A stretch of DNA of 27,439 nt from JBDSEG01 sp039920165 (GTDB taxonomy: Bacteria; Pseudomonadota; Gammaproteobacteria; Burkholderiales; Burkholderiaceae_C). The number at the start of each line of letters is the position of its first letter. Within the stretch, counting starts at the first letter, position 1. A program made the translations under genes and the position numbers. Below the pieces are notes generated by a model. That model ran no database searches. It saw only the letters and a program-made list of their open reading frames with translations, and was not told the origin of the DNA. Below are positions 10,328 to 16,852 of this stretch, in pieces. The stretch covers positions 1 to 27,439 of the forward strand of contig JBDSEG010000371.1 of the NCBI GenBank assembly GCA_039920165.1. Reading direction: 5' to 3'.

Positions 10328-10348
10328 GACCGGGCGCGAAGCCCGGTC
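10328..10348 (-). promoter_or_regulatory. Intra-operon stem-loop between the binding-protein gene and livH
   Basis: A perfect 8-bp inverted repeat (GACCGGGC, 5-nt loop, GCCCGGTC) lies in the 97-nt gap. On the transcribed minus strand the loop is TTCGC and no T-run follows, so this is not a strong minus-strand terminator. A TTTT run follows on the plus-strand side only. Hairpins at this position are known to stabilise the upstream binding-protein mRNA or attenuate downstream permease expression; that role here is inference. Confidence 0.55.
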
Positions 10349-10384
10349 CGGTTTTGCCCGCCTCGCACGGCAGGCCATGGCCGA

Positions 10385-11623
10385 TCAGCTCGGCACGTTC
10401 ATCTTGCACGTGGTCGGGATCACGGTGTCCTGCGCCTTCACGACGCCCACCGTCTTCCAGCCCCACCCGGTCTTCTCTTCGTCGTGCTTGGTACCCGAGC
10501 CGAAGGACGAGACGTACATGTCCTGGAACAACTGGTGGTCGCTGGCGCGCATCTCCACCTCGACCCCCAGCGCATTCCTGTACTTCATGCCGGCCAGGGT
10601 CATCGCGACCTTCTTGGGGTCGGTCGACTTCGCCTTGTTCATCGCCTCGGCGAGCATTTCCATCTCGTTCTTGGCGCGCAGGTACCACAAGCCCTGGGCG
10701 CCCGGGCCGCCGTACTTCTTCAGATACTCGTCGGCGTACGTTTCCATGTCCGGCGCGGGCACGTTGGTATGCCATTCGGTGATCTGGAAGACGCGGTGGT
10801 CGAGGCCGGTCTGCTTGATGGCGGTTGGCGCGCCGGCACCGCCCGCGTAATAGGTGTACCAGTTCACCTGCAGGCCGGCATCGGCAGCAGCCTTGAGCAG
10901 GAGCGCGATGTCGTTGCCCCAGTTGCCGGTGATGACCGTATCGGCGCCCGAGGCCTTGATCTTCGCGATATACGGCGCGAAGTCGGTGATCTTGAGCAAC
11001 GGATGCAACTCGTCGCCGACGATCTGGATATCGGGCCGCTTGGCCTTGATCATGCTTTGAGCCGCGGTGCGCACGGCATGCCCGAACGAGTAGTCCTGGC
11101 CGATGATGTAGACCTTCTTGATCTCCTTCTGCTCCTTCATGTAGTTGGTCAGCGCGGCCATCTTGATGTCGGAGTTGGCGTCCCAGCGGTAGTGCCAGAA
11201 GCTGCACTTGTCGTTCGTCAGCACCGGGTCGACCGCCGCATAGTTGAGGAACAGGACCTCCTTGCCGGGGTTGCGGTCGTTGTACTTGGCGATGAACTCC
11301 GAGATCGCGATCGCCGCGCCCGAGCCGTTGCCCTGGGTGATATAGCGGATGCCGGCGTCGATCGCCTTCTGCACCTGCACCAGGCTTTCCTGCGGGCTTC
11401 CCTTGTTGTCGTAGGGTGCCATCTCGAGCTTCTGCCCGTTGACGCCGCCCTTGGCATTGATCTTCTCGGACGCGAACTCGAACTCTTTCAGGCCATGCTC
11501 GCCGACGGTGGCACCGCCGCCCGACAGCGGATCGACATAGGCGATCTTGACCTGCGCGTGCGCGGCCATCGCACCCATCGCGAGCGCCGCGACGAGCGGC
11601 AGGGGAAGCAAGGTTTTCTTCAT
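10385..11623 (-). CDS. Periplasmic substrate-binding protein of the Liv-type (HAAT) ABC transporter
   Basis: Secreted solute-binding protein of 412 residues with a type I periplasmic fold. The signal peptide is residues 1-23 (Lys-Lys n-region, hydrophobic core, cleavage after AHA). The mature protein opens QVKIAYVDPLSGGGATVGEHG, typical of Peripla_BP_6, and contains NDKGSPQESL-like and GQDYSFGHA stretches lining the two lobes. Start choice: the ATG at 11621-11623 has GGAG 13 nt away, whereas an in-frame GTG at 11627-11629 has the same GGAG at 7 nt, so the true start may be two codons upstream. It is placed just before livHMGF. The ligand is not evident; given the adjacent CoA ligase and beta-oxidation genes it may be a carboxylic acid rather than a branched-chain amino acid (inference). 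Confidence 0.94.
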   Translation of the reverse strand: MKKTLLPLPLVAALAMGAMAAHAQVKIAYVDPLSGGGATVGEHGLKEFEFASEKINAKGGVNGQKLEMAPYDNKGSPQESLVQVQKAIDAGIRYITQGNGSGAAIAISEFIAKYNDRNPGKEVLFLNYAAVDPVLTNDKCSFWHYRWDANSDIKMAALTNYMKEQKEIKKVYIIGQDYSFGHAVRTAAQSMIKAKRPDIQIVGDELHPLLKITDFAPYIAKIKASGADTVITGNWGNDIALLLKAAADAGLQVNWYTYYAGGAGAPTAIKQTGLDHRVFQITEWHTNVPAPDMETYADEYLKKYGGPGAQGLWYLRAKNEMEMLAEAMNKAKSTDPKKVAMTLAGMKYRNALGVEVEMRASDHQLFQDMYVSSFGSGTKHDEEKTGWGWKTVGVVKAQDTVIPTTCKMNVPS

Positions 11624-11701
11624 ATTCACGTGCGGACTCCAGACGAATGGCAACGCTTCACGATACCCAACTCGGCCCGTATCAGACTCAGGGACTACCC
11701 C

Positions 11702-11737
11702 GAACCGCGGGCGCGGTCGGCCCTGCCGGCGCGGTTC
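11702..11737 (-). repeat. Inverted repeat at the 3' end of the acyl-CoA ligase gene
   Basis: GAACCGCG at 11702-11709 is the reverse complement of CGCGGTTC at 11730-11737, which overlaps the ligase stop codon. The 20-nt interior is itself GC-rich and could pair partly. No T-run follows on the minus strand, so this could be a weak or Rho-type processing site, or chance in GC-rich DNA. The rest of the 112-nt gap (11624-11735) would have to hold any promoter for the binding-protein gene; I see no clear one. Confidence 0.3.
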
Positions 11738-13388
11738 AGATCCCGGGCAGCCGGTGGCCTTTGAACTGCTCGCGCAGCTTGAGTTTCTGGATCTTTCCAG
11801 TGGCGGTGTGCGGAAGCTCAGGCACGAACACCACGTCGTCGGGAATTTGCCATTTGGCGATACGCCCTTCAAAGTAGCCGAGGATGTCCTCGCGCGTCGC
11901 CTGCACACCGGGTTTGGTGACCACCACGAGCATCGGGCGTTCGTCCCACTTCGGGTGGGCGCAGGCGATGGCGGCGGCCTCGTGCACCGCCGGGTGGCCC
12001 ATGGCGATATTTTCGAGGTCGATCGAGCTGATCCATTCGCCACCGGACTTGATAACGTCCTTGGATCGATCGGTAATCTGCATGAAGCCGTCGGGGTCGA
12101 TGGTGGCGACGTCGCCGGTCGGAAACCACTCTCCCGCCAGGCCTTTTGCGCGAACGAGCGGCGAGGCCTCGATGCCGAAATATCGGGAAATCACCCACGG
12201 GCCGCGCACCACCAGATTGCCCGAAGCGACACCGTCCCAGGGCAGCACTTCATCGTCGTCCGAGAGGATCGCCATGTCCACGCCGTAGACCGCGCGACCC
12301 TGGGTCTCGAGCAGGCGGTGGCGCGCGTTGTGTTCGAGCGCCTGGTGCTTGCCCTTGAGCTTGGCCAGGGTGCCGAGCGGCGACATCTCGGTCATGCCCC
12401 AGGCGTGGATGACCTCGACGCCGAACTCGTCTTCCAGCGTCTTCATCATCGACGGCGGGCAGGCCGAGCCGCCGATCACGGTGCGGCGGAAGCTGCTGAA
12501 CTTCAGCTTGTTCTCCAGCGCGTAGTTGATGAGGCCGAGCCACACCGTGGGAACGCCGGCACTGAAGGTGACCTGCTCGGACTCGAACAGGTCGTAGAGC
12601 GATTTGCCGTCCATGTGCGGCCCCGGCATCACGAGCTTGGCGCCGGTGAGCGCAGCGCCGTAGGGAATGCCCCAGGCATTGACGTGGAACATCGGCACCA
12701 CCGGAAGCACCACCTCGGCGGCGCCCAGACCGAGCGCATCCGGCAGCGCGCTCGCATAAGCGTGCAGCACGGTCGAGCGGTGGCTGTAGACGGCGCCTTT
12801 CGGATGGCCCGTCGTTCCTGAGGTGTAGCAGATGCTCGACGCCGTGTTCTCGTCGAATTCGGGCCACACATAGACGCCGTCCTCAGCCTCGACCAGTTCC
12901 TCGTAGCACAGCAGGTCGGGGATCGCGCTCGCCGCCGGCATGTGGGCGCGATCTGTCATCAGGACGAAATGCTGCACGCTCGACAGTGCCGGCGCCAGCT
13001 TCTCGACCAGCGGCAGGAAGGTCGCATCGAAGCACAGCACGCGGTCGGCGGCATCGTTGGCGATCCACGCGATCTGCTCCGGAAACAGGCGTGGGTTGAT
13101 GGTGTGGCAGACGAGCTCCGAACCGGCGCTTGCGTAATAGATCTCGACATGGCGATAGCCGTTCCAGGCCAGCGTCGCGACCCGGTCGCCGGGTTCGCAA
13201 CCCAGGCGCGCGAATGCCTGCGCCAGCTTGCGCGAGCGCAACTCGACTTCGCTCCAGGTGGTGCGGTGTAGGTCGCCCTCGACCCGGCGCGAGACGATCT
13301 CCGTATCGGCCGCGTGGCGCGCCGCGTGCACGGCAAGCGACGAGATCAGGAGCGGCATCTGCATCATCTGGCCCATCAGGCGTGGCAT
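11736..13388 (-). CDS. AMP-dependent acyl-CoA synthetase (medium/long-chain fatty acid:CoA ligase, AlkK-like)
   Basis: Acyl-activating enzyme of 550 residues, converting a free carboxylic acid, ATP and CoA to acyl-CoA, AMP and pyrophosphate. Visible: phosphate-binding motif YTSGTTGHPKGAV (188-200), the HAWGMTEMSP adenylate-binding motif, GEWFPTGDVA with the ribose-binding Asp, the hinge region DRSKDVIKSGGEW, and the C-terminal catalytic lysine K532 in TATGKIQK. The ATG at 13386-13388 has GGAGAGA as ribosome site; the longer open frame upstream runs antisense through yciB and is not real. It is the first minus-strand gene of the catabolic block, 112 nt ahead of the binding protein, so it may activate what the transporter brings in. 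Chain length is inferred from the AlkK-like overall wording, not proven. Confidence 0.94.
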   Translation of the reverse strand: MPRLMGQMMQMPLLISSLAVHAARHAADTEIVSRRVEGDLHRTTWSEVELRSRKLAQAFARLGCEPGDRVATLAWNGYRHVEIYYASAGSELVCHTINPRLFPEQIAWIANDAADRVLCFDATFLPLVEKLAPALSSVQHFVLMTDRAHMPAASAIPDLLCYEELVEAEDGVYVWPEFDENTASSICYTSGTTGHPKGAVYSHRSTVLHAYASALPDALGLGAAEVVLPVVPMFHVNAWGIPYGAALTGAKLVMPGPHMDGKSLYDLFESEQVTFSAGVPTVWLGLINYALENKLKFSSFRRTVIGGSACPPSMMKTLEDEFGVEVIHAWGMTEMSPLGTLAKLKGKHQALEHNARHRLLETQGRAVYGVDMAILSDDDEVLPWDGVASGNLVVRGPWVISRYFGIEASPLVRAKGLAGEWFPTGDVATIDPDGFMQITDRSKDVIKSGGEWISSIDLENIAMGHPAVHEAAAIACAHPKWDERPMLVVVTKPGVQATREDILGYFEGRIAKWQIPDDVVFVPELPHTATGKIQKLKLREQFKGHRLPGI

Positions 13389-13538
13389 GGTTGTCTCTCC
13401 GGGTCGAAGTTGGGTGGAAGTGCGTGGGCAGTCTAACGAGGCGCGGCCGATGCTTGGCCGATAGCCCCGCGCCGGGCGGGTCGGCCCCGTCTTACTACAC
13501 TCTCGCCTGCTCAATTCGCCCGACCCGACCCTGCGCCG
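13389..13538. promoter_or_regulatory. Divergent intergenic region between the acyl-CoA ligase gene and yciB
   Basis: These 150 nt separate two divergent genes and must carry the promoters for both. On the plus strand TACACT at 13496-13501 could serve as a -10 hexamer (4 of 6 consensus bases), but no good -35 is placed upstream. A short direct repeat of GGCCGAT occurs at about 13445-13462, separated by GCTT, and could be a regulator site or chance. No regulator gene lies next to it. Confidence 0.4.
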
Positions 13539-14183
13539 ATGAAACTTCTGTTCGATTTCCTGCCGATCTTGCTGTTCTTCGGCAGCTTCAAATACGGTGA
13601 GGCGCACAAGGACTGGGCCGCCTCGTTCGCAACCGAGCACCTCGGCTTTCTGGTCTCGGGCGGCGTGGTCGGTACGACCGAGGCGCCGGTGCTGCTCGCC
13701 ACCGTGGTCGTGATCGTCGCCACCTTCGCGCAGGTCACCTTCCTGCTTGCGCGCGGCAAGAAGATCGACCTCATGCTGTGGGTCAGCCTGGCACTCGTCA
13801 CCGTCATGGGCGGGGCGACGATCTGGTTCCACAGCGAGACCTTCATCAAGTGGAAGCCGACCGCGCTGTACTGGTTCATGGCGCTTGCGTTGCTCGCGAG
13901 CCAGCTCGTCTTTCGCAAGAACCTGCTGCAGGTGCTGCTCGGCGGGCAGCTCGAACTTCCAGTCCCGGTGTGGCGCCGGCTCTCGCTCGCATGGATCGGA
14001 TTTTTCGTGCTGATGGGCGTGCTGAACCTGTATGTCGCGTTTAACTTCGACACGGCGACCTGGGTCAATTTCAAGCTCTTCGGTGGGACCGGGCTGATGT
14101 TCGCCTTCTTCCTGGCCCAGGGCCTGTATCTGAGCCGGCACTTGCGCAGCGACGATGCGCTCGACGCACCGCGCCAGCAATGA
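13539..14183 (+). CDS. yciB: Inner-membrane septation/cell-envelope protein YciB (IspZ family)
   Basis: Polytopic inner-membrane protein of 214 residues with the family opening MKLLFDFLPILLFFGSFKYG and later GKKIDLMLWVSLAL, FIKWKPTALYW and FNFDTATWVNFKLFG, which are highly characteristic of YciB/intracellular septation protein A. Roughly five or six hydrophobic helices can be seen. In E. coli YciB influences envelope synthesis and division-machine contacts; that role is known from the family, not from this sequence. The C-terminal tail after the last helix (RHLRSDDALDAPRQQ) is hydrophilic and makes it longer than E. coli YciB (about 180 residues). The start follows the divergent promoter region and has no strong ribosome site. 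The stop overlaps a possible bolA ATG. Confidence 0.95.
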   Translation: MKLLFDFLPILLFFGSFKYGEAHKDWAASFATEHLGFLVSGGVVGTTEAPVLLATVVVIVATFAQVTFLLARGKKIDLMLWVSLALVTVMGGATIWFHSETFIKWKPTALYWFMALALLASQLVFRKNLLQVLLGGQLELPVPVWRRLSLAWIGFFVLMGVLNLYVAFNFDTATWVNFKLFGGTGLMFAFFLAQGLYLSRHLRSDDALDAPRQQ

Positions 14184-14239
14184 GCGCGCCGGGCCGCCCC
14201 AAGGGCGAGGACCGGAGTGCGCAGCACGAAGGTACTCCA

Positions 14240-14506
14240 GTGAGTGTCAAGGCGAGCGAGATCGAAGCGGCGCTGAGCGCCGCCCTCGATCCGAGCGAAT
14301 TGCAGGTTCGCGACGACAGCCATCTGCATGCCGGCCACGCCGGCGCCCTCGAAGGACGGCACTTCAGCGTGCGCATCGTCACGGAGCGCTGCGCCGGCCT
14401 GAACCGCGTGGCGCGCCACCGGCTCGTCTATGATGCTTTGCAGACCCTCATCCCGCGCGGCATCCACGCCATCGCTATCGACGCCCGCGCGCCCGGCGAA
14501 CCCTGA
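14240..14506 (+). CDS. bolA: BolA family protein
   Basis: Small BolA-type protein, 88 residues from the GTG at 14240, with the conserved DDSHLHAGHAGALEGRHFSVRIV core and the C-terminal helix GLNRVARHRLVYDAL. The family binds monothiol glutaredoxins and [2Fe-2S] clusters through conserved His residues and influences morphology and stress responses. Start choice: the frame also opens at ATG 14180, which overlaps the yciB stop as ATGA and would add 20 residues (MSAPGRPKGEDRS...), but that codon has no ribosome site and the extension is not BolA-like. The GTG has GAAGG 7 nt upstream and gives normal family length. The arrangement yciB-bolA-parvulin is typical for Betaproteobacteria. Confidence 0.88.
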   Translation: MSVKASEIEAALSAALDPSELQVRDDSHLHAGHAGALEGRHFSVRIVTERCAGLNRVARHRLVYDALQTLIPRGIHAIAIDARAPGEP

Positions 14507-14594
14507 ACCAGACGCTTCGCGGCGAACGGATCTGCACGGCCGGCGCCCGCTGTACCGCTTCTCCCTTTCTTCCACATCCACCTCCAGATCGACC

Positions 14595-15404
14595 ATGAAA
14601 CAGCTTCGCATCGCCATTTCCCTTCCCGCTCTCGCGCTGTGCGCGGCGCTATTCGCTCCGGGCGCAGTGCTGGCACAGAACATCGCCCTCGTGAACGGCA
14701 AGGCGGTTCCCAAGTCGCGTGCCGATGCGTTGATGGCGCAGGCGCTCAAGAGTGGCCAGCCGGCCTCGCCCGACCTCGAGAAGCAGGTCCGCGACGAGGT
14801 CGTGCTGCGCGAGATGTTCCAGCAGGAAGCCGAGCGCCGCGGCCTGGCCGCGTCGGCCGACTTCAAGACCCAGATGGAGTTCGCGCGACAGACGCTGCTG
14901 ATCCGCGAACTGTTCGCCGACTACACCAAGAAGAACCCGACCAGCGACGCCGAGATCCAGGCCGAATACGACAAGTTCAAGGCGCAGGCGGGCGGCACCG
15001 AAATGCGCGCGCGCCATATCCTGGTCGAGAAGGAAGACGAGGCCAAGGCGCTGATTGCGCAGATCAAGGGCGGCGCCAAGTTCGAGGATCTGGCGAAGAA
15101 GAATTCCAAGGATCCCGGCTCGGGTGAAAAAGGCGGCGACCTCGATTTCGCCAGCCCGGGTTCGTACGTTCCCGAATTTGCCGGCGCGCTGACCAAGCTG
15201 AAGAAGGGCGAGATGACCGACGTGCCGGTCAAGTCGCAGTTCGGCTACCACATCATCCGGCTTGAAGATACGCGCGAGGCGCAGTTGCCGCCGCTGGCCG
15301 AGATCAAGCCGCAGATCGAGCAGCGCCTGACGCAGATCAAGATGGCGGCGTTCCGGGACGAGATTCGCGGCAAGGCGAAGACCGACTACAAATTTAGCAA
15401 CTAA
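14595..15404 (+). CDS. Periplasmic parvulin-type peptidyl-prolyl cis-trans isomerase
   Basis: Secreted foldase of 269 residues. The signal peptide is at 1-27 (cleavage after VLA), followed by a SurA-like helical N-terminal segment (about 28-130). The parvulin/PpiC domain spans about 135-226, with MRARHILVEKEDEA, GGDLDFASPGSYVPEFA and QFGYHIIRLEDTREA all recognisable. The C-terminal helix KPQIEQRLTQIK is typical. It probably assists folding of outer-membrane or periplasmic proteins. It starts 88 nt after bolA, with no strong ribosome site, and is followed by a hairpin with a T-rich tail. It is shorter than SurA (one rather than two parvulin domains), closer to the PrsA/Cbf2-like single-domain class. 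Confidence 0.94.
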   Translation: MKQLRIAISLPALALCAALFAPGAVLAQNIALVNGKAVPKSRADALMAQALKSGQPASPDLEKQVRDEVVLREMFQQEAERRGLAASADFKTQMEFARQTLLIRELFADYTKKNPTSDAEIQAEYDKFKAQAGGTEMRARHILVEKEDEAKALIAQIKGGAKFEDLAKKNSKDPGSGEKGGDLDFASPGSYVPEFAGALTKLKKGEMTDVPVKSQFGYHIIRLEDTREAQLPPLAEIKPQIEQRLTQIKMAAFRDEIRGKAKTDYKFSN

Positions 15405-15429
15405 AGAGACCGCTACGCTCTTTCTCAGC

Positions 15430-15454
15430 GGGCACCTTCGGCGCCCTTTCCTTT
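15430..15454 (+). terminator. Likely rho-independent terminator after the parvulin gene
   Basis: A GC-rich hairpin (GGGCACC, TTC loop, GGCGCCC, with one A-C mismatch) is followed by TTTCCTTT on the plus strand, 25 nt after the stop. An earlier, weaker hairpin pairs AAAGAG at 15403-15408 with CTCTTT at 15418-15423. The convergent ybbA gene ends at 15474. On the minus strand the same stem lacks a T-run. Confidence 0.6.
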
Positions 15455-15473
15455 GATGCGCTGCGCGCCGGGT

Positions 15474-16151
15474 TCAGCTTGGCGTGACGAGCCGCCCGGC
15501 TTCGATGTGCAGTTGGCGGTCGCAGCGGGTGGCGATGGCGGGGTCGTGGGTGACGAGGACGAGGGTCGTGCCGGCTTCGCGGTTCAGGTCGAACATCAGC
15601 GCCATCACCTTCTCGCCGGTCGCGAAATCGAGGCTGCCGGTGGGCTCGTCCGCCAGCAGCACGGCGGGTTCGACGACGAAGGCGCGGGCCAGCGCGACGC
15701 GCTGCTGCTCGCCGCCCGAGAGCACCTTCGGATAGTGGCGCAGCCGCTCGGCCAGGCCGACCCGGCGCAGCATCTCGGTGGCCATCGCGCGGGCGTCGTT
15801 GCGACCCTGCAGCTCGAGCGGCAGCATGACGTTTTCGAGCGCATTGAGATTGCCCAGCAGTTGGAAGCTCTGGAATACGAATCCGAGCTTGGCGGCCCGC
15901 ACCGCCGCGCGCGCATCTTCGTCGATGCTGAACAGATCGACACCGGCCAGGCGCACGCTGCCGCTCGTCGGACGGTCGAGCCCGGCGATGATGGCGAGCA
16001 AGGTGCTCTTGCCTGAACCGGAGGCGCCGACGATGGCCGCCGACTGTCGCGGCGCGAGGGTGAAGGCGATCCGGTCGAGAATCGTCAGCGGGCCGCTGGC
16101 ATCCTCGACCACCTTGCTGACCTGCTGGACTTCGATGACGGCTTCGACCAT
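15474..16151 (-). CDS. ybbA: ABC transporter ATP-binding protein, YbbA-like (LolD/MacB-type)
   Basis: Cytoplasmic ABC ATPase of 225 residues with an intact set of motifs: Walker A GASGSGKST (42-50), Q-loop Q94 (FVFQSFQLL), signature LSGGEQQR (144-151), Walker B VLLADEP with E169, and H-loop H202 (VTHDP). The wording FVFQSFQLLGNLNALENVMLPLEL is typical of the LolD/MacB/YbbA group. Divergent pairing with tesA matches the E. coli ybbA/tesA arrangement. In E. coli the permease gene ybbP follows ybbA; here the next gene downstream is the convergent parvulin, so no permease is encoded nearby. Start at ATG 16149-16151; the ribosome site is weak. The partner permease and substrate are unknown. Confidence 0.93.
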   Translation of the reverse strand: MVEAVIEVQQVSKVVEDASGPLTILDRIAFTLAPRQSAAIVGASGSGKSTLLAIIAGLDRPTSGSVRLAGVDLFSIDEDARAAVRAAKLGFVFQSFQLLGNLNALENVMLPLELQGRNDARAMATEMLRRVGLAERLRHYPKVLSGGEQQRVALARAFVVEPAVLLADEPTGSLDFATGEKVMALMFDLNREAGTTLVLVTHDPAIATRCDRQLHIEAGRLVTPS

Positions 16152-16153
16152 GG

Positions 16154-16843
16154 ATGGATGCGATGTTTGAATGGGAAGGGACGAACCGCGCGGGAATTGC
16201 CGGGCCGGCGCTGCCGGGGCGGCGTGCATGGCTGGCGCACTGTAGCGGGCTCATCCTCGCCAGCGCGGCGTGGGCGGCAAGCCGCCAACGCATCCTCGTC
16301 GTGGGCGACAGCCTGTCGGCCGAATACGGCCTCGTGCGCGGCACCGGCTGGGTCGCGTTGCTGACCGCACGGCTGCTGCAGCGCAAGATCGACGCAACAG
16401 TCGTGAACGCCAGCATCAGCGGCGATACCACCGCCGGCGGCCGATCGCGGTTGCCGGCCCTGTTGAACCAGCACAAGCCGACGCTCGTCATCCTGGAACT
16501 CGGCGGCAACGATGCGCTGCGCGGTCTGCCGATCGAGCAGACGCAAGCCAATCTGCTTGCAATGGCGCGCGCCGCGCGCGCCGCCGGCGCCAAGGTGCTG
16601 GTGGTCGGAATGCAGGTACCGCCCAACTACGGAAGGCGCTACAGCGACGACTTCGCAGGCGTGTTCGCGAGCGTCGCGCGCACCGAGCAGTCGGCGCTGG
16701 TGCCCTTCCTGCTCGCCGGCGTGGCCGACGGTCCGCAGGCGGTGGACATGTTCCAGAACGACCGCATCCATCCCAAGCAGGCAGCGCACCCGCGCATGCT
16801 CGACAACGTCTGGGCGGTGCTGGAGCCGCTGCTGCTGCGCTGA
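16154..16843 (+). CDS. tesA: Multifunctional GDSL esterase / acyl-CoA thioesterase I (TesA, arylesterase)
   Basis: SGNH hydrolase of 229 residues, predicted to be periplasmic. Block I is VVGDSLSAEYG with nucleophile S53, block II ISGDTTAGG with oxyanion G90, block III LGGNDALRG with N119, and block V DRIHPKQAAH with D203 and H206. All four SGNH residues are present. The N-terminus has a long n-region before the hydrophobic signal segment AWLAHCSGLILASAAWA (about 25-41), ending close to the AAS junction. The ATG at 16163 gives a shorter n-region and cannot be excluded. Homologues hydrolyse acyl-CoA thioesters, lysophospholipids and aryl esters. The start is 2 bp from the divergent ybbA start, and the stop is 9 nt from the convergent stop of the next gene. 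Confidence 0.93.
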   Translation: MDAMFEWEGTNRAGIAGPALPGRRAWLAHCSGLILASAAWAASRQRILVVGDSLSAEYGLVRGTGWVALLTARLLQRKIDATVVNASISGDTTAGGRSRLPALLNQHKPTLVILELGGNDALRGLPIEQTQANLLAMARAARAAGAKVLVVGMQVPPNYGRRYSDDFAGVFASVARTEQSALVPFLLAGVADGPQAVDMFQNDRIHPKQAAHPRMLDNVWAVLEPLLLR

Positions 16844-16852
16844 GACGCTACG

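Noticed and set aside
13389..14180. Upstream extension of the acyl-CoA ligase reading frame to about 14180
   Set aside because: The extension is antisense to yciB, a clear membrane protein. The ligase has its own ATG and GGAGAGA ribosome site at 13388.
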